A stretch of 64,000 nt of DNA, from NCBI GenBank assembly GCA_026874595.1, contig CM049310.1:47257058-47321057 (forward strand), in the 5' to 3' direction. Position numbers and translations under genes: made by a program. Positions 14,125 through 28,400 of the stretch are shown here, in pieces; the first letter of the stretch is position 1, and every line of letters starts with the position of its first letter. This DNA comes from Sipunculus nudus (lineage: Eukaryota > Annelida > Sipuncula > Golfingiida > Sipunculidae). The notes beneath the pieces were generated by a model. That model saw only the letters and a list, made by a program, of their open reading frames with translations, did no database searches and was not told the DNA's origin.

Positions 14125-14148
14125 ACACGGAATATGAATAAATACACT

Positions 14149-14154
14149 TTTATT
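14149..14154 (-). terminator. Distal poly(A) signal AATAAA for EHMT
   Basis: AATAAA in gene sense, inside taataaaagtg, about 2.17 kb past the stop. The interval between lacks recognisable repeats, in contrast to sequence beyond it. Confidence 0.35.
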
Positions 14155-16244
14155 ACTTGTATGACTAATTTTCACTAAATGACAGAGTTTGTGTGTGTAT
14201 ATCAAGACATTTCAAGCTTGGTACAACATGTGAGCTGTGTATGTTACAATGTCGAAGGCACAGAAGATAGCACGCACCAGGTGCGTTCAATAATACTAGA
14301 GATGATACGCTAAAAACTGTACATATAATGAACACATATAACGCACCTGAAAATGATACGTATGCCTTTGCATAAAGTTCATCCACTTATGACCCCTTAA
14401 TAACAAGGACGATCAACTCTTCACATCTAATGAACGTATAAAAGTGTACACCAGAATTAGTATATCATACACCTGATCACTTGCGAAATACACTAAAACC
14501 ACGGCTACTCCCCGGTGATAAGGAACAGCGTCAACGAATTTCACACAAATCATGATTAGCATACCTGAATCCATATTACAGTGCACAAGACCTTGCAGTC
14601 ATGTCTTTCTAATCAACCCTTTACTTCCTGTTCAAGCAGATGCGACCTACTAACGAACATTGCTCTCTAAAGCTGGACGTACAATGTTCTTTATGTAACT
14701 CTTTTTGATTGTTGTATTTCAATGAAAATGGTCTCAGATATACATTTACCACAAGTGAACAATAGTTATTAACGTTGATTCCAAAAATATGTAATTTGTA
14801 ATTATCTATGTCAAGCAGGCGTGCAATGGAAATGTCCTTAAAGTAGGCCCGTGCAAAGGGATAATTAATGCTCACATTTATCAGCAGTAAAACATTTACC
14901 CAACCAAGGTTCCAAATGATCCGGTTCTTACTTGGTTAATTCATGCAAAGCATCTGCTTAAAATGTGACACATGCAAACATGTAATAGTGCAATTAATAC
15001 TTAATCCTCAGCACACAGAATCCATTGCATTTCAATAAATCAGTTCTGTTAAAAGTTAAACGAAGCAAGCATGCACATATAATCATCTTCAAGTTCTGGC
15101 AGTTATGATATCTTTATTATTATTTTTTTTTCTTAAGTTAAAAAAAAATGTCTTCACAATCTGGAAAAATAGCCTAATTTCTTTTTTAACATGGCTCATG
15201 TTGATCAGACTGATTTTTAATTTTCAGCTGTCTTGGCAGGTATACGTTGTAATATTTGGAAAAAAAGTAAAAAAAAAATAACGTCTAACATGAAGAGAAA
15301 AAAAGTTAGTATAATTGAGGTATAATACACTTGAACATTCACATAACTGTCCCATAGCGACAGAGACAGAAAAAATATTTCAACTGCTCATGATTACAAC
15401 AGATTAGTAGTAACTGTTCTGCAGAATTCTCCACTCTATTCTGAAGATGAGAAAAGCAAAGGACAACATTTGTTCCCAGCATGCACTTGGGTGAACTAAC
15501 CTGCCACGTTTTCACATGAAGCCAGTTTTGTTATGACACACTTCCCATGGCTATCATATTGATCATCTGACAGTCTTTGAGCAAATAACACCACCTAGAA
15601 ACTAATGTCATGAGACCATTGTCTGAACCAACCAAACCGCTGCATCCTTTGGCATTTCCTGGAGATCCCTGCCAAGCAATTTCACCACAGTCAACATACA
15701 CTGACCAAATGTGAAACGTGCCTCCCTTCCCAAAGGGATACATTTGATACTAAGACAGTTTTCCTGTGTTCTTGCTCTTGTTTATCCCTGTTTTAATATT
15801 CACATCTCCAATACTAAAATTTTATATTGGCAGAATTATACAACAGCTTCAGCTATCAAATAAAGCTATCAGCATTGTCACACATTTTGACGATTGGCTA
15901 CTTGCAATATTTCTTCCAATCTGTATGCAAATAATTCTTTCACTCTTACTACTGTTAAAGTTGTTTAATCATACATAATGTTTACAGAAATACAAGTATG
16001 TTAGAACCTTGTAGTGGGCTTTTAGAGAATGCGACTTCTCAAAATTGAACAGACTTTATAAGTCATATGAGAATGGCGTGAGGTACAATATTTAGTGTAC
16101 TCCAATGAAATCAGACAAAAATACATCAACCTAGGAAACTGATAACCCTGCCATGGTTAACAAATGAACAAATACTTAATTTTTGTGGACAAAAATTCTG
16201 GTAAGGTGTCACATCCATTAAATCCACCATGTTGAATCTTGAGT

Positions 16245-16250
16245 TTTATT
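16245..16250 (-). terminator. Proximal poly(A) signal AATAAA for EHMT
   Basis: TTTATT on the plus strand, so AATAAA in the sense of the gene, 75 nt after the stop codon. It lies beside a T-rich run, so the match may be chance. Confidence 0.35.
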
Positions 16251-16323
16251 TTTTTTTTAATTTTGATTATTCTATCATGTTTTTTTTCCCCTAGTGTAAC
16301 TGTTGATGTCACATGATTAATGT

Positions 16324-16477
16324 TCACTGGTCCTCATTCTCCTCCTCAGCCATACGACGATTATACTCCTCGAGTGTGCGATGAATGGTGGTACTGGAAT
16401 ATTTACATTTTTCGGAGCCGCATTCGCAGGTGAACTGTTTCCACTTTATAATCCAAAACTTCTCTCCATAATCAAAC
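16324..16477 (-). CDS. EHMT: EHMT exon 28 (post-SET and C-terminus)
   Basis: 154 nt, phase 2 in, ending in TGA at 16324-16326. It has [20 protein letters not shown] then SEKC, the post-SET CxCxxxxC zinc motif, and a short acidic tail ending EEENEDQ. Confidence 0.98.
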
Positions 16478-19400
16478 CTGTGTGTGAGTTAAAAATGTGC
16501 CATTCATTTAATTGTAAGTGATCAAAAAGAAATCACATCATCATAAGAACAACATTTCTACAGAATGGTACAATATCATGTAACTGACTTTAAAAGGAAG
16601 AACAAATTTTAGATTAATGAAATATGAAGTCAAAGGAAATCGAAAAATAAAGAATAAAAATAAATAAAAAGATAAATTACAAGTTTAAACTCAGCTATTT
16701 GAAAGAAAAGTTCAAATTTCTGAGAAATAAAAAATAACCGGGTTAAAACAGCAACATTTAAAAGAACAAATATTGACCAACTGAATTTCAGCCAAAGTGT
16801 TAAAACGGTGGTTGTTCATACGTAATCTGTATCTGGTGATTGCTCAATGAATTTAATATCTGTACATGTAGAAAGCATGTGTTAAAGGTTAACAGTCAGA
16901 AATAAGAAATAAATATTGTATACTAACTATACCACAATACTTACCCAAGTTCCTCATAAGCTTTAATATCCCTTGATGCAAAGAAACATATCTTAGGAAA
17001 CCTCATGTCCTGGTGATCTATGAACACTTTCACTGGTATTAAGTTGGGAGCACACAAATGGTTGATGAAACGGGCCAAGTTGGCGTATTTACGAGCATCT
17101 ATACAAAACGTGTCTCCATCCTGCAAGAAACAGAGGAAGTTAACCACGCTGGCAGCTGCTGTAAGCAAGCAACACCTTTGCAAAATGAACTGTTATGACA
17201 ATGTGGTCCATTAGGAAAGTGCTGTAGTGATGTTTGAGCATATCCTAATTTTTTAGGCGTTGGCTAAAATCTGACAGTTGTTAAATTTAAAAATACTGAA
17301 ATAACCTATGCTGATTATTACCTCTGCTTGTTAGTTAATATTGGACACCATTAACCTGTTAATTGTAACTGCACTAACACATGTTTGTTTCCCTGGCGTT
17401 CATTAAGAAAAATATATAAACAAGTGACCCATGGGTCATGACGCTCAGCTGCCAAGCATGACCTGTGACATCATGGACTGAGATTCACAACTTCCAGTCA
17501 AATTTTGAAGAACCAATTTGCCAATTTGTTGAAAATTTTCTATGACAACAGAAATATATATCACCTATGTCTGGTTAAAACACAGTGAATTGATGGTCTG
17601 AGGAAAATGCATGATTGTTAAGCTATCAGGAACTATTCCAACAGCTTGCTTGAAACCTGTCAGTTTCAAATGAACACCACAAAGGGCAAATATAAGATCA
17701 AAATATATAGCAAAAATCAAGAAATACATGCAAGAATTATTGAGAAACAGGTGCTTCTGTATGAATTTTTATTCAATACAAGCCAACTGTACTGCACTTT
17801 TATAAATGATGGTAATATTTATTCAGAAATATTTGACCCAATCCTTTACAAGATTACATAAATATACATCCAACTGCATTCACTTTAACTGTTCTTGAGA
17901 TAATATGATCAAAAGAAATTAAATGATGGTTGCCTGGTGGCCATATTGGACTTCTGACAAGTCTGAAATCAGACAACAAACAGTCTCTAAATAGGACCAA
18001 ACGTTAAAGAAAAATTACTGAAACTGCACTGAAGAAAGAATTTCTAAGGTGGCTAACTGGCAGACATAATGGATTTCTGACAAGTTTGACATTTGATATC
18101 CCACATTCTCCAATAAGAGACCAAACTTGGGGCAAATTATCCAGTGATGAATGCCCAAAATAATTCAAAAGGCATGTCAAGGCCCTCATATCAGATTTAT
18201 AGATATGCAATTGTAAAAAGTGTAAGTCCAATATTTTTTATTATCACTCTGCTTTTCAATGGGGTCAGCAGGGTAGGCAAACTGCCAAACCTGAAAGAAA
18301 AGAAATGCAGAAAGCATGACTAAGAGTCTTGAAATAAAACAAAAAGCCATTTTAAATCAAGGTACACATCCACATATTATGAGAACAAACACTTGCTTTT
18401 ATATGTGGTGATATATATTAAAATATTCAGATATCTAGGAAACAAAGTTTATTGCTAGGATTCCATAAAATAAACTGCAAAATGTTCCCATCATCTTATA
18501 AATCAGTAGCTAAACCTTAATACTATACTCTCATAGTCTTAATGCCTGGCTGAAGCATTCTGACAACAGTGTTTTTGTTATGAAGTAACGAGGTACTTAT
18601 CACTGAGCCTTATCACTTAATAGGCTGATACAAAAGGGAGTCATATGTCACCATTGTCACTCACAATTACAGCCACACAGGGAGATGTACCAGCTGGAGT
18701 GGGATGGTTATATATACAAGAAAAATATAGATGGTCTATAAAATAAGTAATTGTGAACATCCCTGACCTATGACCTTGGCCTTTTGCCCATACATCAACT
18801 GGATTCTTTCTAAATAATGGGTAACTACTAACCACTTAAATCTGGTGTAATTACTTGGCAACCAATGGGTGAATAACTTTGACCTGCAACCTTTAACCTG
18901 CTGACCAGCTGACCCCAAAATCAATAAGTTATTTATTCAAGCAAAAAGACCCATAAATATGAAGTTTGAGTCAAACTGAGTGATGCATAGATGTGGCATA
19001 TGTGAAAGACTGCAGGTTTGGGTTAAACAGTTACACTTGAAATATGCTCACAAGCATTTAGAACAATTAAATATTGTGACCTTGACCTTTGGCTTTTTGA
19101 CCTCAACATCAATAGGCTTCTTCCCTTATTGGTAGGTAAGCCATATATGACAGATGGAAAGTACAGATTGAAAAGTTTGCCTGAAAATGACTCCACGCAA
19201 GAAGTGGGTGCTGTGAACTTGACCTTTGACCTCAAAATCAACAGGTCTTTTCCCCTGTTGGCAGAGAAGCGATATCAGTGCTGGAAGGTTTGGAATGAAA
19301 AGTCTAGCTTGAAATGTGTCCACAACCTTTTCAAAGAAGTGGATCCTGTGACCCTGACCTTTGACCTCAAAATCTATAGGATTCTTCTCCAACTTAGTAG

Positions 19401-22400
19401 GTGAGCTATATGTGAAAAATCAAAGAATTGGGATGAAAGGGTTGGCTTAAAATGCATCCACAGGCTTTTCAAAGAAGAGGCTCCTGTGACCTTGACCTTT
19501 GGACCTCAAAAAAATTATGGTTCTTCCCCTGTTGGTAGGTGAGCTGTATGTGAAAGATGGAAGGTTTGGGATGAAAATTTTGTCTCAAAGAGTTATTTCT
19601 GGGGGGTGCAAACACACCCCATAACTTCGAGAATATAGGTCGCAGTGACCTAATTTCAGGTTTGCAAGGAGATCTTTTTGTAACCTCTAAGACTGCATAG
19701 GGTTCATGGCCCTAGCCCCTACAGTTACGATTTGTGCCCTGCTAACGGAAGGACGGCCGGCCGGCCGGACAGACGGACAGACGGAAGGACGACGGACAAA
19801 GACCCATCGCTATAGCCCAGCATGACTGAAAGTCAGCTGAGCTAAAAAATTATTTTAATGTTGATGATCTTGATCCATTATGTGCTATTTAAGAGCATGC
19901 TATTTTTAGAACATCTGATGATTGACAGGTGTACATACTTTATTATCCAGATCAAAGAGGTAGGAATCATCTTCTCGACTGTCAGCCTCCGCATCTGATA
20001 TATACTCCCCAATGTATCTAAAAATACGCCATTACAATTATATCATAAGCATCATACTTTAAACACATAAATACAAATATTATTGAAAATACCATTATGG
20101 GTCTCACTGCAATCAAGGGTAATGCCATAAACAGCTTACACTGATGACCACATTTTAGCGTGTCTCTAAAATCTGGTGCAGGCAGCTACAGTTTTCAATG
20201 AGATTATTTTTAGCAGAAATGACATCCTGTATGCAAACATGTGAAGTAAAAGAAAGTAAGGGAGAAATAAAACAAAACAACATTTGAAACATTTAAATAT
20301 GCAAACTTTTATTATAAACACTATCATACTATAATTCACGGGAATCTGTTTGTTTGTTTTTCTGTCTGTCCGGATTCATTGGCACGCTAGGGATCGCACG
20401 GTCGTCAAACTTCGTGGGAGGGTATATCTTGGTCCGGGGAAGAACGAGTTTATATTTTTTGTGGCGTTTGGTAAAGAAATGGCCTCAAAATCGATAAAAA
20501 TATTATGGGTTTAATACCTGCGCTGTGCCATGGCCATTCTCACATAGTGCGCCCACGTCGTCCTCAATCTCCTCTCGCTAACCAATCAAATCAAACCTGA
20601 CATAGTCTGCCAAACATTCACTACGCGTCGGCCTTTTCTAAGCAGTCCGCTAGGTCAACACAAATGAATGTTGTTGTGGGTTGACCGCGGGGACGAATTT
20701 AGACTGGGAACATCTCACTACTGCCCATATCGGCAATTTTGGCACAAGTGAATCATGTTGCAGGTTAATCGTTGGGACGATTTTGGACGCGGAACATCTC
20801 ACCCCTCGCCACATTTGTGTCAGTGCATTTCAAACGCCCACGCCATGTCAGTGCTTACTCATAATTTAAGAAAAGTGTGGATGCAGGTACTGATATGGGT
20901 ATATTCTAGTTTTAATCATGTGCCTTTCTTAAAATACAGTACAAAGGATTCACCTACAGTTACTTAATATCTGAATGGATCAGTTAGGCAAATTTGAATA
21001 ATTATTCCTACATGGCAAGTCCAACAAAAACATTTACATTCATCTGAGCTCTCTAGGAGGTTTCCTTGAAGACAAACTTACTCGCAAACAAATGTTCCTT
21101 GTGGAATGTCCAGTAAAGTTCGCAATCCCCAGCCTCGCCCCTTGGTTTTGAAAACTTGTAAACGACACCTACAAAACAGGAGCAAATTTAGTAAAACCTA
21201 GAGAGATTAGAAGACATGAACAAAAGACACAGAACCAAGATATAAACTTATTTTCAAAGCTGCAGGCTGCTGTACTAGTGCATGATGTCTGGACCAGGAG
21301 ATAAATATGCAATTTCCTGTGAATGGATGGCACTTCAAAGTTGCCTGATTGTTGCATGATTTCTGTACAATATCCTTAACTGATGACATAGAACTTTGAA
21401 CAGTGCATGTAAAAGATTACACTTGTACATGTAAAAGATTACACTTGTAATTTGGGGTGTATTAAAGGGAAAGATATACTGAGTGTGTGGAAATAATTGT
21501 AATTGAGTTCAAGGTCATGGAAAATATAAATGCAACATTTTACTGGAATAATTACCTTAAACACAATTCATAACAAATCTTGTAAATTTTTCACACTTTA
21601 TTTAATCCTAAACTTTGACCTAAGATAACTTACGAGACACCATTCTGGACAACCCTGTTGGCACATGTACTCCAGCACTGACAGGCTTTGTTACACTCAA
21701 ACAGCAGCGGAGGATCTGTCTGGTTAAATTCCTTTACTAAACGACCTTCCTGTAATTAAACACAGTAAGTGGATCAGTCCGATTAAAAATCTACACTGTT
21801 ATTAAAAGAATGAGAATATATGAGTGTTAAATAAAAATTATTTAAATATTTATCAAACATGAAGTCATGAAAAGATATAGACACTGGTCCCGTTAACCTT
21901 TCACTTAGTAATCTTTTCTTCAAAATGAATTTCCAAAAAATTAAGACACCCTGTTGGAATGGTTAACCTTTACTCCTTGTGTATTACCAACTAAGGTATG
22001 ATGTTAATTCAACAGGCTCAGAAATGTCTAAGATCCACAGCGGTGTCTCAGTTAGGAGTTTCTGGTGGCATCATCAATTGACAACTATCTACATTAATTA
22101 ATAAATGGTGTCAACCACATTAATACACTTCAAAGAGGATTATATAATCACGAGATGTCCTAGTGACATACCATCATTTGAGTCCCTTTGGACAAACCAA
22201 CTCTGAGATAAGTTTACCCTTTGTCACAGACCAAATACATTTCATTTTTGAAAGATGTCCTGGAGTTTTTTTCATGGCAACAACAGCCATAAGCCCCCTC
22301 ATATCATACATCACAGAACTAGCACTAAGAATGTGCTCTTTTTTTTAACAATTCCTTAAAGACTTATACTAAGCACTATATAATGAATGATACAGAAGGT

Positions 22401-25400
22401 TACTACAAGGACTGATGCTGTACATATGTTAATGCAAGCTCTCCATAACGTTTATTATGTGCAGTCGGCTTGGAATAATAAATCCAATAGAGATTAACGC
22501 ATCAGAATCAATGGGATTCAGCGGTTTTGAAGTGTCTAAAACTGTACTAGGCTCAATCCTGTGACCACATGACATGAAAGAACAGTCAAAGCACTCACCT
22601 TATCGTACCAGCATCTGAGACTGTTTCTGCCGCACACGCAGAACATAGATGAACAGTTGTCTATACACTGGCAGCTCTGAAACCAAGACAGCAAGAAGAA
22701 TTATGTATTTGACTAAGAATAAAGATCATTAGAACCAATTTTATTAAAGAGATAAAAAAAAATTATAAAGAGAATTTGATTAGAACTGAAACACTGAAAA
22801 GGAGAAATTTGATTTGCACAAGTAGCAAGGATGTCAAACCTGCAGACCTAAGTTTATAAACTTTTCACTATATGGCAACTCTATTTACCCCAATTTTTTA
22901 TAATTTTATTTTTTTCATTCCATGGGTATTACTATCCATAAAACTGTCTATATTTTATCAAAGATTAAATTAATTTTATAACATTGCCTTATAAAGCTGG
23001 ACCCTCAGAATAGGTGATTCCTGAAATTACACCCATGTAACAGGTCAGTCTTGAGTAAAGTATAAACTTAAAAATTACCGAGCCTGAAATTTGAATACAC
23101 AGAATGATTTAGATATTTCATGTTTTTCAATACTTTTGCGTCCTTCATGATTGGCTTTATATTCATGGGTTGAAATTTTGCATCGTTTTCTATTTAGGTA
23201 TTTTTTTAAGGTTTCTGTTTGAGCAATCATTATCAGATACCTTTACCCATTTACTTCTCTTGTTACAGTTATGACTGGTTTTGATGGAGTCCATTCAACC
23301 AAAAAATTAATCCAAAGTCCCTTGTGCTGATATTTTGCTAATGAGCAGACATTTAATGAACTGACTTTATCAACACTGGCGACACGGTCACTGTTTAAAT
23401 GATCATAACCCTTTCACATATATTGTGAAATACCAACCCTCGCAAATATGATGTCAACCACAGCATATCTGAAATTTTGATCACACTAGCCTTTCACCTG
23501 TTTAAAAACAACCAGATATCCTTTCAGTGATATACTAACCTGAAGGCTTGTAATGACACGATTAACATTTAATGGAGTTGTCTCAATATTGTCAGTCACA
23601 TAAACAAAATCGGTGGGGTAGTTCTCGTTGTCCACTCCATTTACTACAGGAACAGGGTTAGTTTCACGTCCACGTGAGATGTCGCGATGCAGCAGCCTCT
23701 CTGTCTGTTCAAGCCGCTGGACAGCCAGACCTTTGAGCTGTCTGTTGACCCGCAGCGCCATCCAGACTGCCGAGTTCTGGTCCAGGCAACAAGATATTGG
23801 GGTGTCGTTTTCATTATTCCTAGCTTCACTGTCAGCTCCACGTGCTAACAGTAATCTGTGAAATACAGAAATCATTTAATTAATCTGTAATGATCAGAAA
23901 ATGGTATAAAAACAATGTTGAATATTTTTATCAAATTCCACTTAATTTTATTTGATATAACTTAAACTTTATAAATCATGTTAGTGAATATATGCATTCC
24001 AACAAATACATATGGAAAACTACAGCAGAATGTATAAAATTTATATATTATCACTTAAAGCTCACTGCTCGTCACTTAAACCTCAACAGTTTTGACTGAT
24101 TTTATTTTCTATTCATCCTCACTGGAAACTGTAATATTCAGTATTCCCTGACATATATTAATAAGTTTCAATATTTAATGTTAAGAAGCACTTGTGCTGC
24201 AACATAAAACTTAGAGAACTAACTTACACTATCATCTCATAGTGCTCTTGTCTGGCTGCTATGTGCCTGAAATGAAGAAACAGAGATGGTGGTGATATAA
24301 ATTTACGATTATGATGTAAAAGTCAAAATATCAGGGGCTTTGTTAAAGTGCAGGCCAAAACTGGCCCTGATGAACTGAGCCATAAAATTAAAGTGGTCCC
24401 ACATAAAATGCCTGCTGACATAGCCAGAGAACATGTACCAAGTTAAATGTCAGCAATTTTTAACCTGTTATTTTGATTCATTGTATAAATCCTGCAAACC
24501 CTAGGTTTAAACAATGGAACAACAATGATGACAGACCCTATTCTTTATCCAATAGACATGGTTTTGGTATTCTGTCCTATACAAAATTGTTAATATATAT
24601 ATGTTTTGCGTTGTTTGAATAGCAATGAAAAGAAGCTGCCTGTTGTCTTCACCTAGCTAAATGGCAAGCAAAGTGTTCCCGAGTTCACAGATCCAGAGCT
24701 TGTTGGGTTAGTTCTATCTGTGAATGCATGCAAACAGAGTGTATGGTGGCACTATTAGAGACAGCAATTATCACGGATGCTGGTATCTTAAATATACTCT
24801 ACAAGAATCCTTCAAGAGATGATAAATACTAAGTTAAGATTATCATTATAATTGGAAAATTTCTTGAATGAAAAGATTAAGTGTACTAACTATTGCAGGA
24901 TGCAAACTAATTCAAACTTTATGGTAGTTATTAAATATTTATCGGAGTGCATCATGCTACCAGGGTCTGACTTCCAGTGTAGCATATTTAACCTAATTGG
25001 TGTGACAGGACTCTAACCCCCTAGGGTAACAGGCCTAAGTTAGGCCACACTGAACTTGCATGACTCAACACCTAACCTGGATGACCTCAGCTTTAGGCCA
25101 CTACTGACCTATAACCTGTGAGAATTTCCAAGATAACCACCACAACAGTTGCAAATGTTTGTTTTGGGTTGCTTATATGTACGTTAAGTGCATATTTGAC
25201 AGAATTAAGATCAGTTCTAAGCAACTATATTCACAAACTTTCATTAATAAATATCCAAAATGTGTGCTATATCTATGGAAAATGTTTAGGTTAAGCTGCA
25301 TTGTGTTTCAATTTTTCCTTCTCGTGACATTTGCATTCAATTGACATCAAAAGTTTTCTTGTGATACAAAAATTATAGTGTTACACATATAATTACTCTG

Positions 25401-28400
25401 CCCATTCCTATTCCCTATGATTTATGTATAGTAATTAGTGTTTATAACTACAATCCTCGACCCCTGTCACACGAAGCAGGCCCCTTCCTGTGACCAGGTG
25501 CAGGTGCCCTGGTTGCTCTAATGTGCTGGAGCATGACAGGTCATGCAGGAAGGAGGTTTCTTCCTGCGACCCCCCTGTTGCAGGAAGGTCAGTCATTATT
25601 TATATAACTGCAATAACATGTTATCTTGCTGAACACCTTTAATTAAATGTGAGAGTTCCACCTTAGTCATCCAAAAATACAATTATTAAAACCAAAAATA
25701 TAGCATTGCTGTTATATAAATGCGTGTTGGACTCTTAAATAACTGAGGATGGACAGAACATGTCATTTAAAGCCTGTTTTGACAAGTATCTGATACATTA
25801 ATAGCACTTTATAAATATCATTGTTATAACTCACAGTGGTCTGTCCCCATGTTCGTTTGCTGCCTCAAGATTACAGTTTGCATCAAGGAACAATTCTCCC
25901 ACACCAACACTGCCAGAGTATGCTGCCCAGTGAAGTGCTGTGTTACCTTCCTACAATACAGAAAACAGTCACTGTACAAACTCAACTCATCCAGAAACAG
26001 TGTAGTATAAGGTCATATCCCCAATCCACAACACAGTCAAGTTCCTCCTTAAAATACAGCTAATGTTCACTGCAGCAAATCATTACAGCAACAAATGGCC
26101 AACACCAATTAGTGTTGGTTTTACGGTTACTCCCACAATCTCATAACCAGAAACATCATGTTTACAATCATAACTAGGATACAGGTAGTCGACAAGCGAC
26201 TACGTGTATCCGCCAAAATCAGAGTGGGACGGGTGAAGTGAGGAATGGATTGAGTAACAAGGGGAAATAGAGTGAGGTGTGTTGCATATTAGCATGGATG
26301 TCTGCAGCCGAAATGTGTATGAAGGTTGTGCCATCTACCACAAAATCCAGAAAGCTATCAAAGTTGTACAAATGCAAAAAGTCAAACAACTGCAGAGATA
26401 TAAGTGATTTTATCTCATGGCAGACAAACAGACAGATGCTGTGCAAAAATGGTTGCAGGTGGCTCCACCAGTTTTGCATATGATAAAGAGCTATGTGAGA
26501 TCTATACACATGCAAAATTTTGGCCCAATCGGCCAAACGGTTCCCAAGATATGAGCTTGGATGTCTGCAGTGTAAATGTGAACGTAGGTGGCGCCACCTG
26601 TCATAAAATCAAGAAAGCTATCCAAGATGTATAAACCTGCAAAATTTTAGGCAGATAAGTCAAACCACTGCCCAGATATGAGTGATTTTATCCCACGGCA
26701 GACAAACAGACAAGACTATGCGCAAAAATGGTTGCAGGTGGCTCCATCAGTTTTGCTTATGATAAAGAGCTATGTGAGATCTATACACATGCACTTAAAG
26801 TTTGAGAAAATATGAGTTAAAATAGCCACAGTGATATATTCACTAGCGGCAGCGTGCCACCCAAATATCGAATTTTAATTATGTGAAGATGTTCATGTGG
26901 CAGTGCAAGCTATTTGGTTAACATCAATTCTAGTACATGCAGAAGTGCATGCCATTTCTAACAGTACTTTTTCAATTTCATCTGCATGTCGAACGGCCAT
27001 TTTCAAAAGTAAGACATAAAGTGACATTATTGTGCTGGGAAAAATCATTAATATTTCATTCACGGTTGACTTACTTATATTCATGCAGCAGTTATTAATA
27101 ATGAGATTTGTTTCATTCAGAAAGATTTTCTCTGCGTCCATCATGCATGATGGCTTGACAGCTTTGTGTGAATCAGTGCCATTGGAAAGAAAGGAGATAA
27201 CTAATGTAATTTTTTTTCTTGTAACAACATTTTTTTTTTCATTATTTAGCAAATATAACATGACCACATATGCATCCGATGTCAAATACTACAACGCAGC
27301 AAATATTTTGATCACACCCTTAGAATGGGTGTTCTATTATAACTTGCATCACGACTCACAGGCCCCTATCAGTTATTTTAGAATGTCTGAGTGTCATGTT
27401 GTATTGGCTATATATTAACCAAAATGGATGTAACAAATTGACCTATTTTGGCCATTTAAAATACCCCCAATCAAACCTTGCCCTGGTTCTAATACATTTT
27501 ATTAAGCAGGGAGAATCTCATATGACATGATATGAAACAAGAACCTACACTGTCACGAAGATTAGGGTCAGCTCCACGAGACAACAAGTACCGCACCATC
27601 TCCACATGCTGATGCTCTGCCGACCACACTAGTGGTGTCCAGCCTCCATCATCCTGCGTAACCAAATCAAATAAATCACCATCGATACATGAAATTAAAC
27701 CACACACATCAAGGAAATACTGAGCAAGCCATTTATGCATTCACTTATCTTAATAATTGTCTTATTTATGGAGATCTCCATTTTATCATGTTTTACTCTA
27801 TATGAGGTTGTGCCTTTGGTAGTAAAGCTGACATTTCATCATAATCAGAAAAAGACAAGCATAAGTAAAATAAGGATACAGCTTAATAGTAGTAAAGCAT
27901 ACTTTAAACAGCTATTTCAATGACTGTAGAATTCAGATGTTTACTGTATATTTAATTCTGGACACTTTGTCATACATTCCTGTTCATTTGCAAAATCACG
28001 TCATCTGATAAGTGATAAACTAAACAGGAAGTCACCTGCACATTTATGTTTAGCTTGCCAGAGTCCAGTAGACAACGGACCGCTTCTTTGTGCCCTGCTT
28101 TAGCAGCCTGGTGTAGTGCTGTCATGCCATCTTCAGCCTGTCAATCAAATGTCAGTGGTCAATCATTCAGCGCAAGAAAAGACATTTACTGTGCTTGGTG
28201 GTTATGTAATTTAAGACTTTCAATTTTATTTCATCCCATGGATGACAAAATAATAAATATCACATATTCTCAGCTCATGAAATCTGACTTGTTGTACTTA
28301 AGTAGACAAAAACCTATCTTGATATGACAAGAATAACAAGTAAAACATTAATAAGGCTTAATTTTAGTAAAGTGCAGTTATAAACTGTCATTTCAAAGAT

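Larger units (their letters stand above)
14125..16323 (-). other. EHMT: EHMT 3' UTR (extent inferred)
   Basis: Downstream of the stop there is no coding signal and no recognised transposon until about 14.1 kb. Two minus-strand AATAAA signals are plausible. One is at 16245-16250, about 75 bp past the stop (short UTR). The other is at 14149-14154 (long UTR, about 2.2 kb). Which is used cannot be told from the sequence. Confidence 0.45.
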
